NCBI GenBank assembly: GCA_024398785.1
Contig: JAKSIO010000001.1
Coordinates: 124,001-188,000, forward strand
DNA from: Bacteroidaceae bacterium
GTDB lineage: Bacteria > Bacteroidota > Bacteroidia > Bacteroidales > Bacteroidaceae
Direction of reading: 5' to 3'
Length of the DNA stretch: 64,000 nt
This document shows positions 14,864-22,833 of this stretch, in pieces. The stretch's first letter is position 1, and each line of letters starts with the position of its first letter. A program made the translations under genes and the position numbers. The notes beneath the pieces were generated by a model. That model was not told the origin of the DNA and searched no databases. It worked only from the letters and a program-made list of their open reading frames with translations.

Positions 14864-17824
14864 TTAATTGCCTATTTTTATTTCGTATGACTTCAATTCC
14901 GGTAACGGGTTAAGGAGCAACACCCACTCAGGCTCGTATGATTCAAAGTCTGTTACATTGTCCGGAACAGGTATCATCTGTATAGTGGAAAGCTTATCAT
15001 TTTCAAGTTCGGCTGTAACGAGGAACTTTATACTCTTGCCTTTAAGGCTGAGGGATATGAAATTGATATCTTCCGTGGAAAACTTATTGCTGTCGGTTAC
15101 CGGCTTCTGCTTGTACTTGCCGTCCTTAAGTTTGCCTGTAGTATCACCCTTTACCGATATGGTACCGTCTTTGCCGACAGTGAAATTCTCAAGATGGCAT
15201 AGGTCTTTCACTTTCCAGTTTTCCAAGACAAGTACATTGGCGTCATATTCGCCCGGTTCTATCTTGTCGGGATACACTTTGGAATAGAGTATTCTTTCAG
15301 GTTCAAGCAGAATGACCTCGACCGGTTCATGGCAGACAATGCCTGTCAGTCTGATTACATTCTCACCATCGCGGAACAGCTTGGGGTCAAGCTTCGGGAA
15401 GATAATCTGGAAATGGTTTGCCACAAAGTCACCGCCACGGTTGAAGTCCTGACCTACAGGAACACCTTCCACGCGTATTGGAGCCATCTCCGTCCCGTCG
15501 GGGAATATCAGCTTGAAATCATTTATGTATCCGGGGAAAGTTGGAGACTGCGCCAGTGACATTCCGCAGCGGACAGAAGTCTCGCTGTCTGTGAACTCAA
15601 TGTCCGAGACATTGAAATTGTCATATCCGGCATCATCATTGTCAACCTTGTCAAGGGTCTTGAGCATGTATCTTCCACTTATCGCCATATTGACAAACTG
15701 ATCATAAAAGCCTTCCGGAAGTGAATTGGAAACTTGAAGATTCTTGATGAATGCGTTTCCGGCGGCATTGCATACATCGACCACCTTTGCATCGGCCGGC
15801 AGAGCCGGGTAATAGTCAACAAACACATACTGCCCGAAGTCGGGACTCCAGAAATACTTGTGTTCAAAGCCTTCCAGTCCATATCCTCCGGTCTGGCGGT
15901 ATTCCTTGCCGTCACATTTCAGAATGCCGTCATTGTCATCATCGGTAATCCACAGGTCCGGGCCCTGGAAAGCCTGATAGATTATGGCTGTCTTGTCGCT
16001 GCAGCGGACCACCTTGACAACATTGAGGAGGCTTGAATTCGAGTTGTAAGAGAATTGCGGATGTTCTATGACTGTGGAATTCTCAAAATCGGTATGCATG
16101 GCGTTCATTCTGTTTACTGCCTCAATTACGCTTACGTTACCGAATTCCTTTGTCATGTTTGTGCCCTGCGGAATCAGGGTGATGCGTCCGTTTTCCTTCT
16201 GCACTACAGACACCTGCTCTACTCCACGGCTCCAGGCTGCATCGGCAAACTTCTGCAGATCGGAATTCGGCATGCTCTCAGCAGGATAGATTGCCAGACC
16301 GTGTCCGTCAAACAGGTCAATCCATTTGAGCATGAGTTTCGTGTCACCAGAAATAGAAAGGTCCTTGTACGGATACGGTTCATCGGAGCCTAGGTGCATC
16401 AGTCGTACCTGATGGTTGTTGCAGTTCATTTCAAAGCGGTACTGACCGTCTTTTTCGGGGCCGTAGATACGTACCAGACGGTATTCAGGCATGGTCATCT
16501 CCTGCAGCATGCCTTCGTTGTTGGCCACGTTGATACGTATGCCTGCTTTAAGCAACTGTTCGGCAAGAGGCTGGGCTTGGGCCAGTCCGTCAATGTCATA
16601 CGTGTACATCAGAGTCATGCGGGTGGTCTTGTAACCTTCGTAATTCTTCAGGTATTCTGCAACCTGGTCAACCTTCATGTTGGCGGTAACATGGTCAAAG
16701 GTTTGGACTTTGGCCGTTCCGTCCTTGAATATCCATACCTTGCCGTCCTCGAATACCGGCCAATGTAGTCCATCGTTCTGATTCTGAGCATTGGTTATCT
16801 GTACGTTCAGCAGCAGGAACAATACTGTTACCACTGGGATGAACAGGGCTCTGAGCCTGTTCCATCTGTTAGATTTTTTTCTTTGCATCATGTCAATTCT
16901 TTTTTTAAGGTTTGTCTGCCTGAGCCAGCTGGTCATGGCAAGACCACGGCTTTTGGCAACTGCACTGACCAAAGTGAGCTTGTATTGGCGGGCATCGGCA
17001 CCCGATTCAAGCACGGCACGGTCAGCTTCAAATTCGTGTATCATCTCTATTTCCTTGTTAAGTAGCAGCATCACCGGATTGAACCACTGAAAAATCTGCA
17101 TAAGGTCCACCAGAAGCATATCAAGTGAATGTGATTTGCTAGCATGCGACATTTCGTGCTTCCAAACGGCCATGTTCTCCTTCTCCATCCAGTCGCGTGG
17201 CATCAGGATGCAGTGCATCCAGTTCATGGGTTGGGAAATGTGCTCACTCTCCAGAAGGTCGCATTCATCCAGACGGTCGGCGTACCGGCCTTCGCTGATG
17301 ACACGCCTAAGCGATATCAGGGAAATAACCTTAGACACAGCCACCCAGATGAAGCCTATGCACCATGCCGCAAACAGGACTATGGCAAGAATCCGTCTTG
17401 CAGTAAGAGGCTGATGCGCAGGCAGTTGTATAGTTTCTGCCAGTTCTGCGGTTTCAGTCCGATGCCGACTGCCCGCCATATCCACCTGGGAATTCAGAGT
17501 GGCATCTGCAAGTGTCTGCTCATCCTGCTGATACATGGTTCCATGGATCTGATATCCATCTGAATTAGCCTTCCCCTCAGGCTCTTTCAACAGTTCCCAG
17601 TTACCTGCAAGTGCGGCAATGCCAAGCCTATCTCTTATGCGGCTGACAGTGTCTCCGCCCTGAATGTAGCAGAACGGCATAACCAGTGACAGTACGCATA
17701 TAAGCAGAAGCATTGCACGGTTGAAACCGTGGAACGTCTGTCTGGCCAAAAGAAGTTTGTACAGAAGGAACAACGCTGCGGCAAGCAGGGCCACCTTGAG
17801 CTGATAAATCAGAAATGCTTCCAT
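14864..17824 (-). CDS. M56 (BlaR1-like) metallopeptidase with long C-terminal extracytoplasmic region
   Basis: 986 residues. Four membrane segments are visible (about 8-26, 36-54, 145-170, 327-344). The zinc site HEMSH is at 223-227, with the third-ligand motif EFEADRA at 264-270. This is the BlaR1/MecR1 sensor-protease core, which in other species cleaves BlaI-type repressors after sensing an envelope signal. After the fourth helix a roughly 640-residue periplasmic region follows (VQITNAQNQND onward); it is beta-rich, shows no penicillin-binding SxxK sensor that I recognise, and its ligand is unknown. It follows its BlaI gene by 24 nt. Confidence 0.85.
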   Translation of the reverse strand: MEAFLIYQLKVALLAAALFLLYKLLLARQTFHGFNRAMLLLICVLSLVMPFCYIQGGDTVSRIRDRLGIAALAGNWELLKEPEGKANSDGYQIHGTMYQQDEQTLADATLNSQVDMAGSRHRTETAELAETIQLPAHQPLTARRILAIVLFAAWCIGFIWVAVSKVISLISLRRVISEGRYADRLDECDLLESEHISQPMNWMHCILMPRDWMEKENMAVWKHEMSHASKSHSLDMLLVDLMQIFQWFNPVMLLLNKEIEMIHEFEADRAVLESGADARQYKLTLVSAVAKSRGLAMTSWLRQTNLKKRIDMMQRKKSNRWNRLRALFIPVVTVLFLLLNVQITNAQNQNDGLHWPVFEDGKVWIFKDGTAKVQTFDHVTANMKVDQVAEYLKNYEGYKTTRMTLMYTYDIDGLAQAQPLAEQLLKAGIRINVANNEGMLQEMTMPEYRLVRIYGPEKDGQYRFEMNCNNHQVRLMHLGSDEPYPYKDLSISGDTKLMLKWIDLFDGHGLAIYPAESMPNSDLQKFADAAWSRGVEQVSVVQKENGRITLIPQGTNMTKEFGNVSVIEAVNRMNAMHTDFENSTVIEHPQFSYNSNSSLLNVVKVVRCSDKTAIIYQAFQGPDLWITDDDNDGILKCDGKEYRQTGGYGLEGFEHKYFWSPDFGQYVFVDYYPALPADAKVVDVCNAAGNAFIKNLQVSNSLPEGFYDQFVNMAISGRYMLKTLDKVDNDDAGYDNFNVSDIEFTDSETSVRCGMSLAQSPTFPGYINDFKLIFPDGTEMAPIRVEGVPVGQDFNRGGDFVANHFQIIFPKLDPKLFRDGENVIRLTGIVCHEPVEVILLEPERILYSKVYPDKIEPGEYDANVLVLENWKVKDLCHLENFTVGKDGTISVKGDTTGKLKDGKYKQKPVTDSNKFSTEDINFISLSLKGKSIKFLVTAELENDKLSTIQMIPVPDNVTDFESYEPEWVLLLNPLPELKSYEIKIGN

Positions 17825-17848
17825 AAAGTTTACCGATAGTATTTGTTA

Positions 17849-18211
17849 TTACTTGTCGTTGGAATCAATCAAATCAATCAGTTCGCGCAGTTCGTCAACT
17901 GAAATCTTGTCATCCTTGACCAGCGCGGACACTGCCTTGATGTAGGAGTTCTGCATGCAACGCATCAGCGGATTGACCTCGAATTCGTTGCTGTAGTCCT
18001 GCCACTCTATGGCACTGCAATACCGGTATCCCGTTCCCTCCTTGCGGTGAGAAAGGAATCCGCTGGTTTCAAGCATGCGCACCTGCGTTGAAATGGTGTT
18101 GATGTGCGGACGTGGCTCCGGCATAAGTTCCCTTACCTGGTTTGTTGTAAGCGGACCGTTCTTCCAGAAAATGTCCATAATCACTCTTTCTCTTTTGCTT
18201 AGCTTTTTCAT
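17849..18211 (-). CDS. BlaI/MecI-family transcriptional repressor
   Basis: 120 residues. Winged-helix repressor: KLSKRERVIMDIFWKNGPLT is the conserved first helix pair, followed by TNQVRELM and PHINTISTQVRMLETSGFLSH (recognition helix) and the wing KEGTGYRY. The C-terminal helices (SYIKAVSALVKDDKISVDELRELIDLI) form the dimerisation and protease-target region. It precedes the M56 gene and is divergent from a second BlaI gene, so it probably represses this operon through AACTA/TAGTT half-sites in the shared intergenic region. Confidence 0.93.
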   Translation of the reverse strand: MKKLSKRERVIMDIFWKNGPLTTNQVRELMPEPRPHINTISTQVRMLETSGFLSHRKEGTGYRYCSAIEWQDYSNEFEVNPLMRCMQNSYIKAVSALVKDDKISVDELRELIDLIDSNDK

Positions 18212-18553
18212 ATATGAATCACTTTTAACTATAGTTCATTTTTAGTTGACGCGACAAACATACAACAATTTTTTTTAATAGTGCAACTATAATTGAACTA
18301 TTTTTTTTACTAAATTCATGATTTGTTTTCAATAACCAACAAATTACGTTGCTCTACAACTAATCACGATAATATATAAGGTGTCAGGCTTACTAAAGAG
18401 CTGATAAGATGAATGGCGACATGCTAATTCAAAAGGAAAGCTGCGACAAACTAAAAAAAATAGTTAAATGAACTAAAAAATATAGTTGTAAGCTTGCAGG
18501 TTTGAAAACTATGTTTTTAATTTGCAGACGAACCAATTATAAATTCAATTCAA
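18212..18553. promoter_or_regulatory. Divergent regulatory region of the two BlaI/M56 modules
   Basis: The 342-nt gap is AT-rich and holds no gene. It contains seven AACTA/TAGTT half-sites: 18227-18231, 18232-18236, 18243-18247, 18285-18289, 18296-18300, 18461-18465, 18471-18475, with an eighth at 18483-18487. Neighbouring sites are about 10-12 nt apart. Minus-strand promoter: TTG (18284-18286), 21 nt, TATGTTTG (18255-18262). Plus-strand promoter: TTG (18486-18488), 21 nt, TATGTTTT (18510-18517). In both, the -33 TTG is part of TAGTTG, so a bound BlaI would block it. Confidence 0.7.
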
Positions 18554-18913
18554 ATGGATAAAATCACCAACAAAGAAGAAATCGTTCTGAACCTGTTCTG
18601 GCAGAATGGCCCAATGTTTGTAAAGGAGCTTCAGGAACATTACAACGATCCTAAACCACACATCAACACACTGTCAACATATGTACGCTCACTTGAAGCC
18701 AAGGGATACCTTGCGCACAAGGAAATTGGAGGTTCGTTCCAATACTATCCTGCCGTAGAGAAACAGGATTGCGGTCAGATGAGCGTAGATAACATAGTTG
18801 CAAAAAGTTTCGGAAGTTCGTATATGAGTCTGGTGTCATGCCTGGTTCATGAAGATAAGATTTCCATTGCAGAACTCAAGGAACTTATAGACATTATGGA
18901 AAAAGAAGAGTGA
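18554..18913 (+). CDS. BlaI/MecI-family transcriptional repressor (second copy)
   Basis: 119 residues. Same architecture as the divergent BlaI at 17849-18211: MDKITNKEEIVLNLFWQNGP, then LQEHYNDPKPHINTLSTYVRSLEAKGYLAH and the wing GGSFQYYPAVEK, ending in the dimer helices (KISIAELKELIDIMEK). The recognition helices of the two proteins are similar (PHINTISTQVR versus PHINTLSTYVR), so cross-regulation is possible. It precedes the M56-TonB gene by 18 nt. Confidence 0.93.
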   Translation: MDKITNKEEIVLNLFWQNGPMFVKELQEHYNDPKPHINTLSTYVRSLEAKGYLAHKEIGGSFQYYPAVEKQDCGQMSVDNIVAKSFGSSYMSLVSCLVHEDKISIAELKELIDIMEKEE

Positions 18914-18931
18914 CACTAATAAGTTACAGAT

Positions 18932-20491
18932 ATGGGTGGATTCGTTCTTTACATACTTGAATGGGCACTGTCATTGTTAGTGCTTCTGTTCATTTGGAAA
19001 TTGGCATTTGCCGGCACCACGCTGCACCGTTTCAACCGCATCTATCTGCTGGCAGCAACGTTGGCATCGGCTTTGATTCCTCTGGCAGGTATTGAAACGT
19101 CACAGACTCAGACACTTGCCATTGAAAGTACGCAGTTTGCAAATGTGCTGCAGGAGGTTGAGATCTCCGCAATTGCTGCAGCAGACAGCATGAACCAGAC
19201 GCAGGTCATAACCAGGAACCATATCTGGGCGTGGGTACTTGCAGCTGTATATGCAGCATATGTTGCAGTGCTTGTTGCCGGATGGGCGCGCTCCATGTTT
19301 CGCATGGTACGTTTTCTGAAAGGCAGAAGTTATTATAAATTAGGACGTGGCATCAGACTTTACAGGGTTGAAGGCGATATGGGACCATTCAGCTGGATGA
19401 ACTGCATAGTCATTTCAAGAAACGAAACCGGTTTTGCCCGCCACGCAGGATTGTTGCACGAGATGTCTCATATATGTTTGGGACACTATGTTGATCTGGT
19501 TCTCCTGCTGTTGTGTACCATTGTGAACCCGGTATGCTGGCTTGTACTTGTAGAAATGAGGATAATTCATGAATATGAAGCCGATGACAGTGTGATCAGC
19601 CGTCTTGGTGAACAATCCAGGGATTATCAGAGATTGCTAATAATGAGAACGGTTGGAGCAGAGGCCTATGCGCTGGCAAGTTCTTTTGAGTCAAACATTA
19701 AAAAAAGAATTATTATGATTAAGAAAGCAAAGACTTTGAAACGGCGCATGCTATATCTGCTTACCGCCATTCCGGCCATTGCCCTTTTGCTTATTGCATG
19801 CGGGTCACAAAAGGCAGTAAAGAGTACAGAACCGGCATCGGACAAGAATGTTGCAGCCGATGCGAGTGACATTTTTACTGTGGTTGAAAATCCGCCCGAA
19901 TTTCCTGGCGGAACAGTGGCACTGCTTGAATTTTTGAGACGTGAGATACGTTATCCGGCCGAGGCCCGTGAAAACGATGTAGAGGGACGTGTTTTGGTCA
20001 GGTTTGTTGTTGGAGAGGACGGAAGTATAGCCGATGTCAATATTCCCTCCCAGGATTTGAGACAGTATATCAGGTCAAATCCGCTTCTGGTTGACAAGTT
20101 GCTTACAGACGAGGCTGTGAGGGTTATTTCTTCAATGCCTAAATGGAAACCCGGTACTCAGCGTGGTCAGGCAGTCAAGGTTGAGTACACTGTTCCAATT
20201 AACTTCCGTCTGGATTCCGGTATCAGGCATGCAAAGGATATGATTGTTGTTGCTTGGAGAACCAACGATGATGGAACCAAACAGGTTGGCTGTATGATGT
20301 TGGGAAAGAACAGTGCAACGTCTCAAGTCAGTTTCGTTGACAGCAAGAAAATCAAAGCCAATGTAAGGAACATCAAAAAGACGGACCATGGCATTTTCTT
20401 CCTTGAGAATGACACGGACACAAACCTGCAGTTGGATGCTGTCAAAGAGGCACTCAGGAAACTGAAGGAGCTGGATGTTTTATATCTGTGA
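18932..20491 (+). CDS. M56 metallopeptidase fused to a TonB C-terminal domain
   Basis: 519 residues. Membrane segments at about 7-24, 36-53, 98-117 and 272-289. Zinc motif HEMSH at 176-180 and EYEADDS at 214-220. After the last helix a Cys (IACGSQK) precedes a linker and a TonB C-terminal domain (about 322-425: PEFPGG, YPAEARENDVEGRVLVRF, WKPGTQRGQAVKVEYTVP). A further 75 residues follow. The BlaR1-like core would cleave the cognate BlaI. The TonB domain, unusual outside TonB itself, could contact outer-membrane receptors or sense envelope state. The N-terminal third is duplicated as the pseudogene at 14150-14494. Confidence 0.88.
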   Translation: MGGFVLYILEWALSLLVLLFIWKLAFAGTTLHRFNRIYLLAATLASALIPLAGIETSQTQTLAIESTQFANVLQEVEISAIAAADSMNQTQVITRNHIWAWVLAAVYAAYVAVLVAGWARSMFRMVRFLKGRSYYKLGRGIRLYRVEGDMGPFSWMNCIVISRNETGFARHAGLLHEMSHICLGHYVDLVLLLLCTIVNPVCWLVLVEMRIIHEYEADDSVISRLGEQSRDYQRLLIMRTVGAEAYALASSFESNIKKRIIMIKKAKTLKRRMLYLLTAIPAIALLLIACGSQKAVKSTEPASDKNVAADASDIFTVVENPPEFPGGTVALLEFLRREIRYPAEARENDVEGRVLVRFVVGEDGSIADVNIPSQDLRQYIRSNPLLVDKLLTDEAVRVISSMPKWKPGTQRGQAVKVEYTVPINFRLDSGIRHAKDMIVVAWRTNDDGTKQVGCMMLGKNSATSQVSFVDSKKIKANVRNIKKTDHGIFFLENDTDTNLQLDAVKEALRKLKELDVLYL

Positions 20492-20520
20492 TCTGCGGTT
20501 GCGTTCGAGTATAACAGGAG

Positions 20521-20558
20521 GCTAAGGTGCTACTGAAATTGCTCAGTGGCACCTTAGC
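20521..20558 (+). terminator. Hairpin after the M56-TonB gene
   Basis: GCTAAGGTGC (20521-20530) pairs with GCACCTTAGC (20549-20558), and the inner ACTGA/TCAGT continue the stem through a T/G wobble, giving 16 pairs and a 6-nt loop. No long T-run follows. It lies 30 nt after the stop. Confidence 0.65.
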
Positions 20559-20637
20559 TAATCTTATTTCAGCCGTTCAACTTCCCAGCGGCCTCCTATG
20601 GTAGGCCCGATCCACTGTTCATAAAAAAATAAACGGA

Positions 20638-20673
20638 ACCTGTCCCCTGTTCAAAAAATTCGTTTTATCTTTG
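20638..20673 (+). promoter_or_regulatory. Promoter of the cobalamin-uptake operon with the shared 18-nt element
   Basis: The -7 box TATCTTTG lies at 20666-20673, so transcription should start near 20680, at the 5' edge of the riboswitch. ACCTGTCCCCTGTTCAAA (20638-20655) ends 10 nt upstream of the box and is shared exactly with the ribF promoter region (7832-7849, opposite strand). No classical TTTG -33 is found. Confidence 0.6.
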
Positions 20674-20675
20674 CA

Positions 20676-20862
20676 CCCGGTTATTGGTTCCTCGAGGGGT
20701 TGGCACCCCAAGGGATAATTTGGAATACGGTGTGAATCCGTAACAGTACCTGCTGCTGTAAGTCCCAAATTCGTTTCTTACGCCACCATGCCACTGGGAA
20801 TTCTCCTGGGAAGGCGCGTAAGAAGGGACAAGTCAGAAGACCAGCCAGTAACACTCAGCATT
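20676..20862 (+). promoter_or_regulatory. Cobalamin (B12) riboswitch
   Basis: The conserved core is visible at 20722-20762 (GGAATACGGTGTGAATCCG followed by ACAGTACCTGCTGCTGTAAG), and the B12 box AAGTCAGAAGACCAGCCA is at 20830-20847. Paired flanks enclose these. The RNA ends about 30-40 nt before the receptor ATG at 20890, with a palindromic ACCTGCAGGT (20868-20877) in between that may belong to the expression platform. B12 binding would lower expression of the downstream genes. Boundaries are approximate. Confidence 0.93.
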
Positions 20863-20889
20863 TCTTTACCTGCAGGTGTACGGGTTGGG

Positions 20890-22833
20890 ATGAACAGTAG
20901 AACAGCATTCATATTGCCCCTATTGGTATGTGCCTTCGTGCCGTTGTGTCATGCCAGCGATCAGGACTCCATTTCAAGAGCCCTTGACGAGGTTGTTATA
21001 ATGGCAGAGTACCGGGAACGCCAGCTTGTAACACAGCAGACGCTTGAGGGAAAACAGCTGCAGGCACTTGCATCAACTTCCATAGCCGATGCCCTCAAAT
21101 ACTTTGCCGGTGTACAGATAAAGGATTATGGCGGACTGGGCGGACTGAAGACCATCAATGTGCGTTCGCTTGGGGCACAGCACACCGGAGTGTTCATAGA
21201 CGGGGTCAGAATCACAAATGCCCAGAACGGGACGGTCGATCTGGGCAAATATTCGCTGAGTACGCTGGAATCGGTATCGCTGTACAATGCAAACCGTCTG
21301 AACCAGTGCCAGAGTGCATCGGAATATGCATCGGGGGCGACGGTCTATATGCAGACACGCCGGCCGGCCAGCGATTCATTGTCCGTCCAGCTGAAGGCTG
21401 CATCGTTTCACACCTGGGGCGGCAAGGCCAACTGGCAGCTGGCAAAAGACCGTATTCAGGGCTTTGTCGATGCCGAGTATCTCAATTCCAAGGGCGATTA
21501 TCCGTTCCGCTACCATTCCCGCTACGAGGATACAGTCGGAGTGCGTGCCAATTCTGACATAGAGTATCTGCGTGTCGAGTCAGCCCTGTTTGGGGGAGAT
21601 TTCCAAAGTCACCTTTATTATTACACTTCAGAGCGCGGCTGTCCGGGCGGCATAGTCAGACGTCTCAGTGACAAATACGATAATGTGGGCCGTGAATGGG
21701 ACCGCGATTTCTTTGTCCAAGGCACCTGGGACCATGCCTTTGGTGAGCGTCACCGTCTGAAGGCTACCGCAAAGTATGCCTGGGAATACCTGCGTTACTG
21801 TACAGATTATCCCGAGAACCAGAACACAGCGCGTGTTGACAACCATTACCGACAGAACGATGCATATGCGGCCCTTTCATATTGTCTCACACCGGTTTCA
21901 TGGCTCACTATCAATACCGGAGCCGATGCGCGCCTGACCGGTCTCAACTCTGACTTGAAATTCTTTGACCGGGTAACCAGACTGGATACCAAGACGGTCA
22001 TTGCGGTGATGGCCAATATGCAAGGTATTAACGTGGCGGCATCGTATCTGGGACAGTATTACAAGGACTGGACGAAAGTGAATGTGGGCGCGGCGGACCC
22101 GCTTTTCAAGGCAACTCCAAGTCTGTCACTCTCATACACCCGCTGGGGGCTCACAGCCAGAGTCTGGTACAAGCAGATATTCCGTGCCCCTACACTGAAT
22201 GACCTTTATTATACCCAGGCCGGCAACCGCAATCTGAAACCCGAGTTCACCCGCCAATGGAACATCGGTCTTGAATATCACGCCACACCCGGCCTGTGGA
22301 ACTTCTCTATTCAGGCCGATGCATACCGCAACGACATAACTGACCGTATCGTGTGTCTTCCGATGAAGGGCACATATACCTGGTCCATGCTCAATTATGG
22401 AAAAACACTCTGTCACGGACTTAATGGCAGTATGACCATTCAGCGTCAGGCAAGGGATTGGAGCGCGGGAGTGACGGCATCGTGTACCCTTCAGGATGAC
22501 CGCAACCGCACCGGCTCGGAGGATGACGAAAACTGGAATATGGTCATCTGCTATTCACCCCGTTTTTCAAGCGGAGTGACTGTTATGGGAGCCTGGAAAA
22601 TGCTGACGCTGTCAGTATCAGAGCTGCACGTATCGGAACGTATGTGGTCGTATGCCGACCCCGAGGATATGCTCAGCCCATACGACAACATTGATCTGAA
22701 ACTGTCGGCGGATTTCCCGCACTGGGGTCTCAGCATTGAGGTGAATGACCTTCTTGATGTGCAGTACGAGATGATTCAGCGCTATCCGATGCCGGGGCGC
22801 AATTTCAAAATATCATTGACATATAAGCTATGA
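20890..22833 (+). CDS. btuB: BtuB-like TonB-dependent cobalamin receptor
   Basis: 647 residues. Signal peptide MNSRTAFILPLLVCAFVPLC. A TonB box (DEVVIMAE) is at about 33-40. The plug follows (GKQLQALASTSIADALKYFA, KTINVRSLGAQHTGVFIDGV), then a 22-strand-type barrel that ends ISLTYKL. Imports corrinoids across the outer membrane using TonB energy; the substrate is inferred from the riboswitch and the BtuG-like partner. Starts upstream of 20890 fall inside the riboswitch B12 box and are rejected. ATGA overlap with the next gene indicates coupling. Confidence 0.9.
   Translation: MNSRTAFILPLLVCAFVPLCHASDQDSISRALDEVVIMAEYRERQLVTQQTLEGKQLQALASTSIADALKYFAGVQIKDYGGLGGLKTINVRSLGAQHTGVFIDGVRITNAQNGTVDLGKYSLSTLESVSLYNANRLNQCQSASEYASGATVYMQTRRPASDSLSVQLKAASFHTWGGKANWQLAKDRIQGFVDAEYLNSKGDYPFRYHSRYEDTVGVRANSDIEYLRVESALFGGDFQSHLYYYTSERGCPGGIVRRLSDKYDNVGREWDRDFFVQGTWDHAFGERHRLKATAKYAWEYLRYCTDYPENQNTARVDNHYRQNDAYAALSYCLTPVSWLTINTGADARLTGLNSDLKFFDRVTRLDTKTVIAVMANMQGINVAASYLGQYYKDWTKVNVGAADPLFKATPSLSLSYTRWGLTARVWYKQIFRAPTLNDLYYTQAGNRNLKPEFTRQWNIGLEYHATPGLWNFSIQADAYRNDITDRIVCLPMKGTYTWSMLNYGKTLCHGLNGSMTIQRQARDWSAGVTASCTLQDDRNRTGSEDDENWNMVICYSPRFSSGVTVMGAWKMLTLSVSELHVSERMWSYADPEDMLSPYDNIDLKLSADFPHWGLSIEVNDLLDVQYEMIQRYPMPGRNFKISLTYKL

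Noticed and set aside
14301..14867. A 188-codon plus-strand frame through the M56 remnant and 63-bp repeat
   Set aside because: It runs in a different frame from the M56 homology and gains length only from the repeat.
17849..20491. Beta-lactam resistance locus
   Set aside because: BlaI and BlaR1-like proteins are present but there is no beta-lactamase or penicillin-binding sensor; the family is used for other signals too.
20788..20889. Upstream start for the BtuB-like receptor
   Set aside because: This segment is the 3' part of the riboswitch including the B12 box; the signal peptide begins at 20890.
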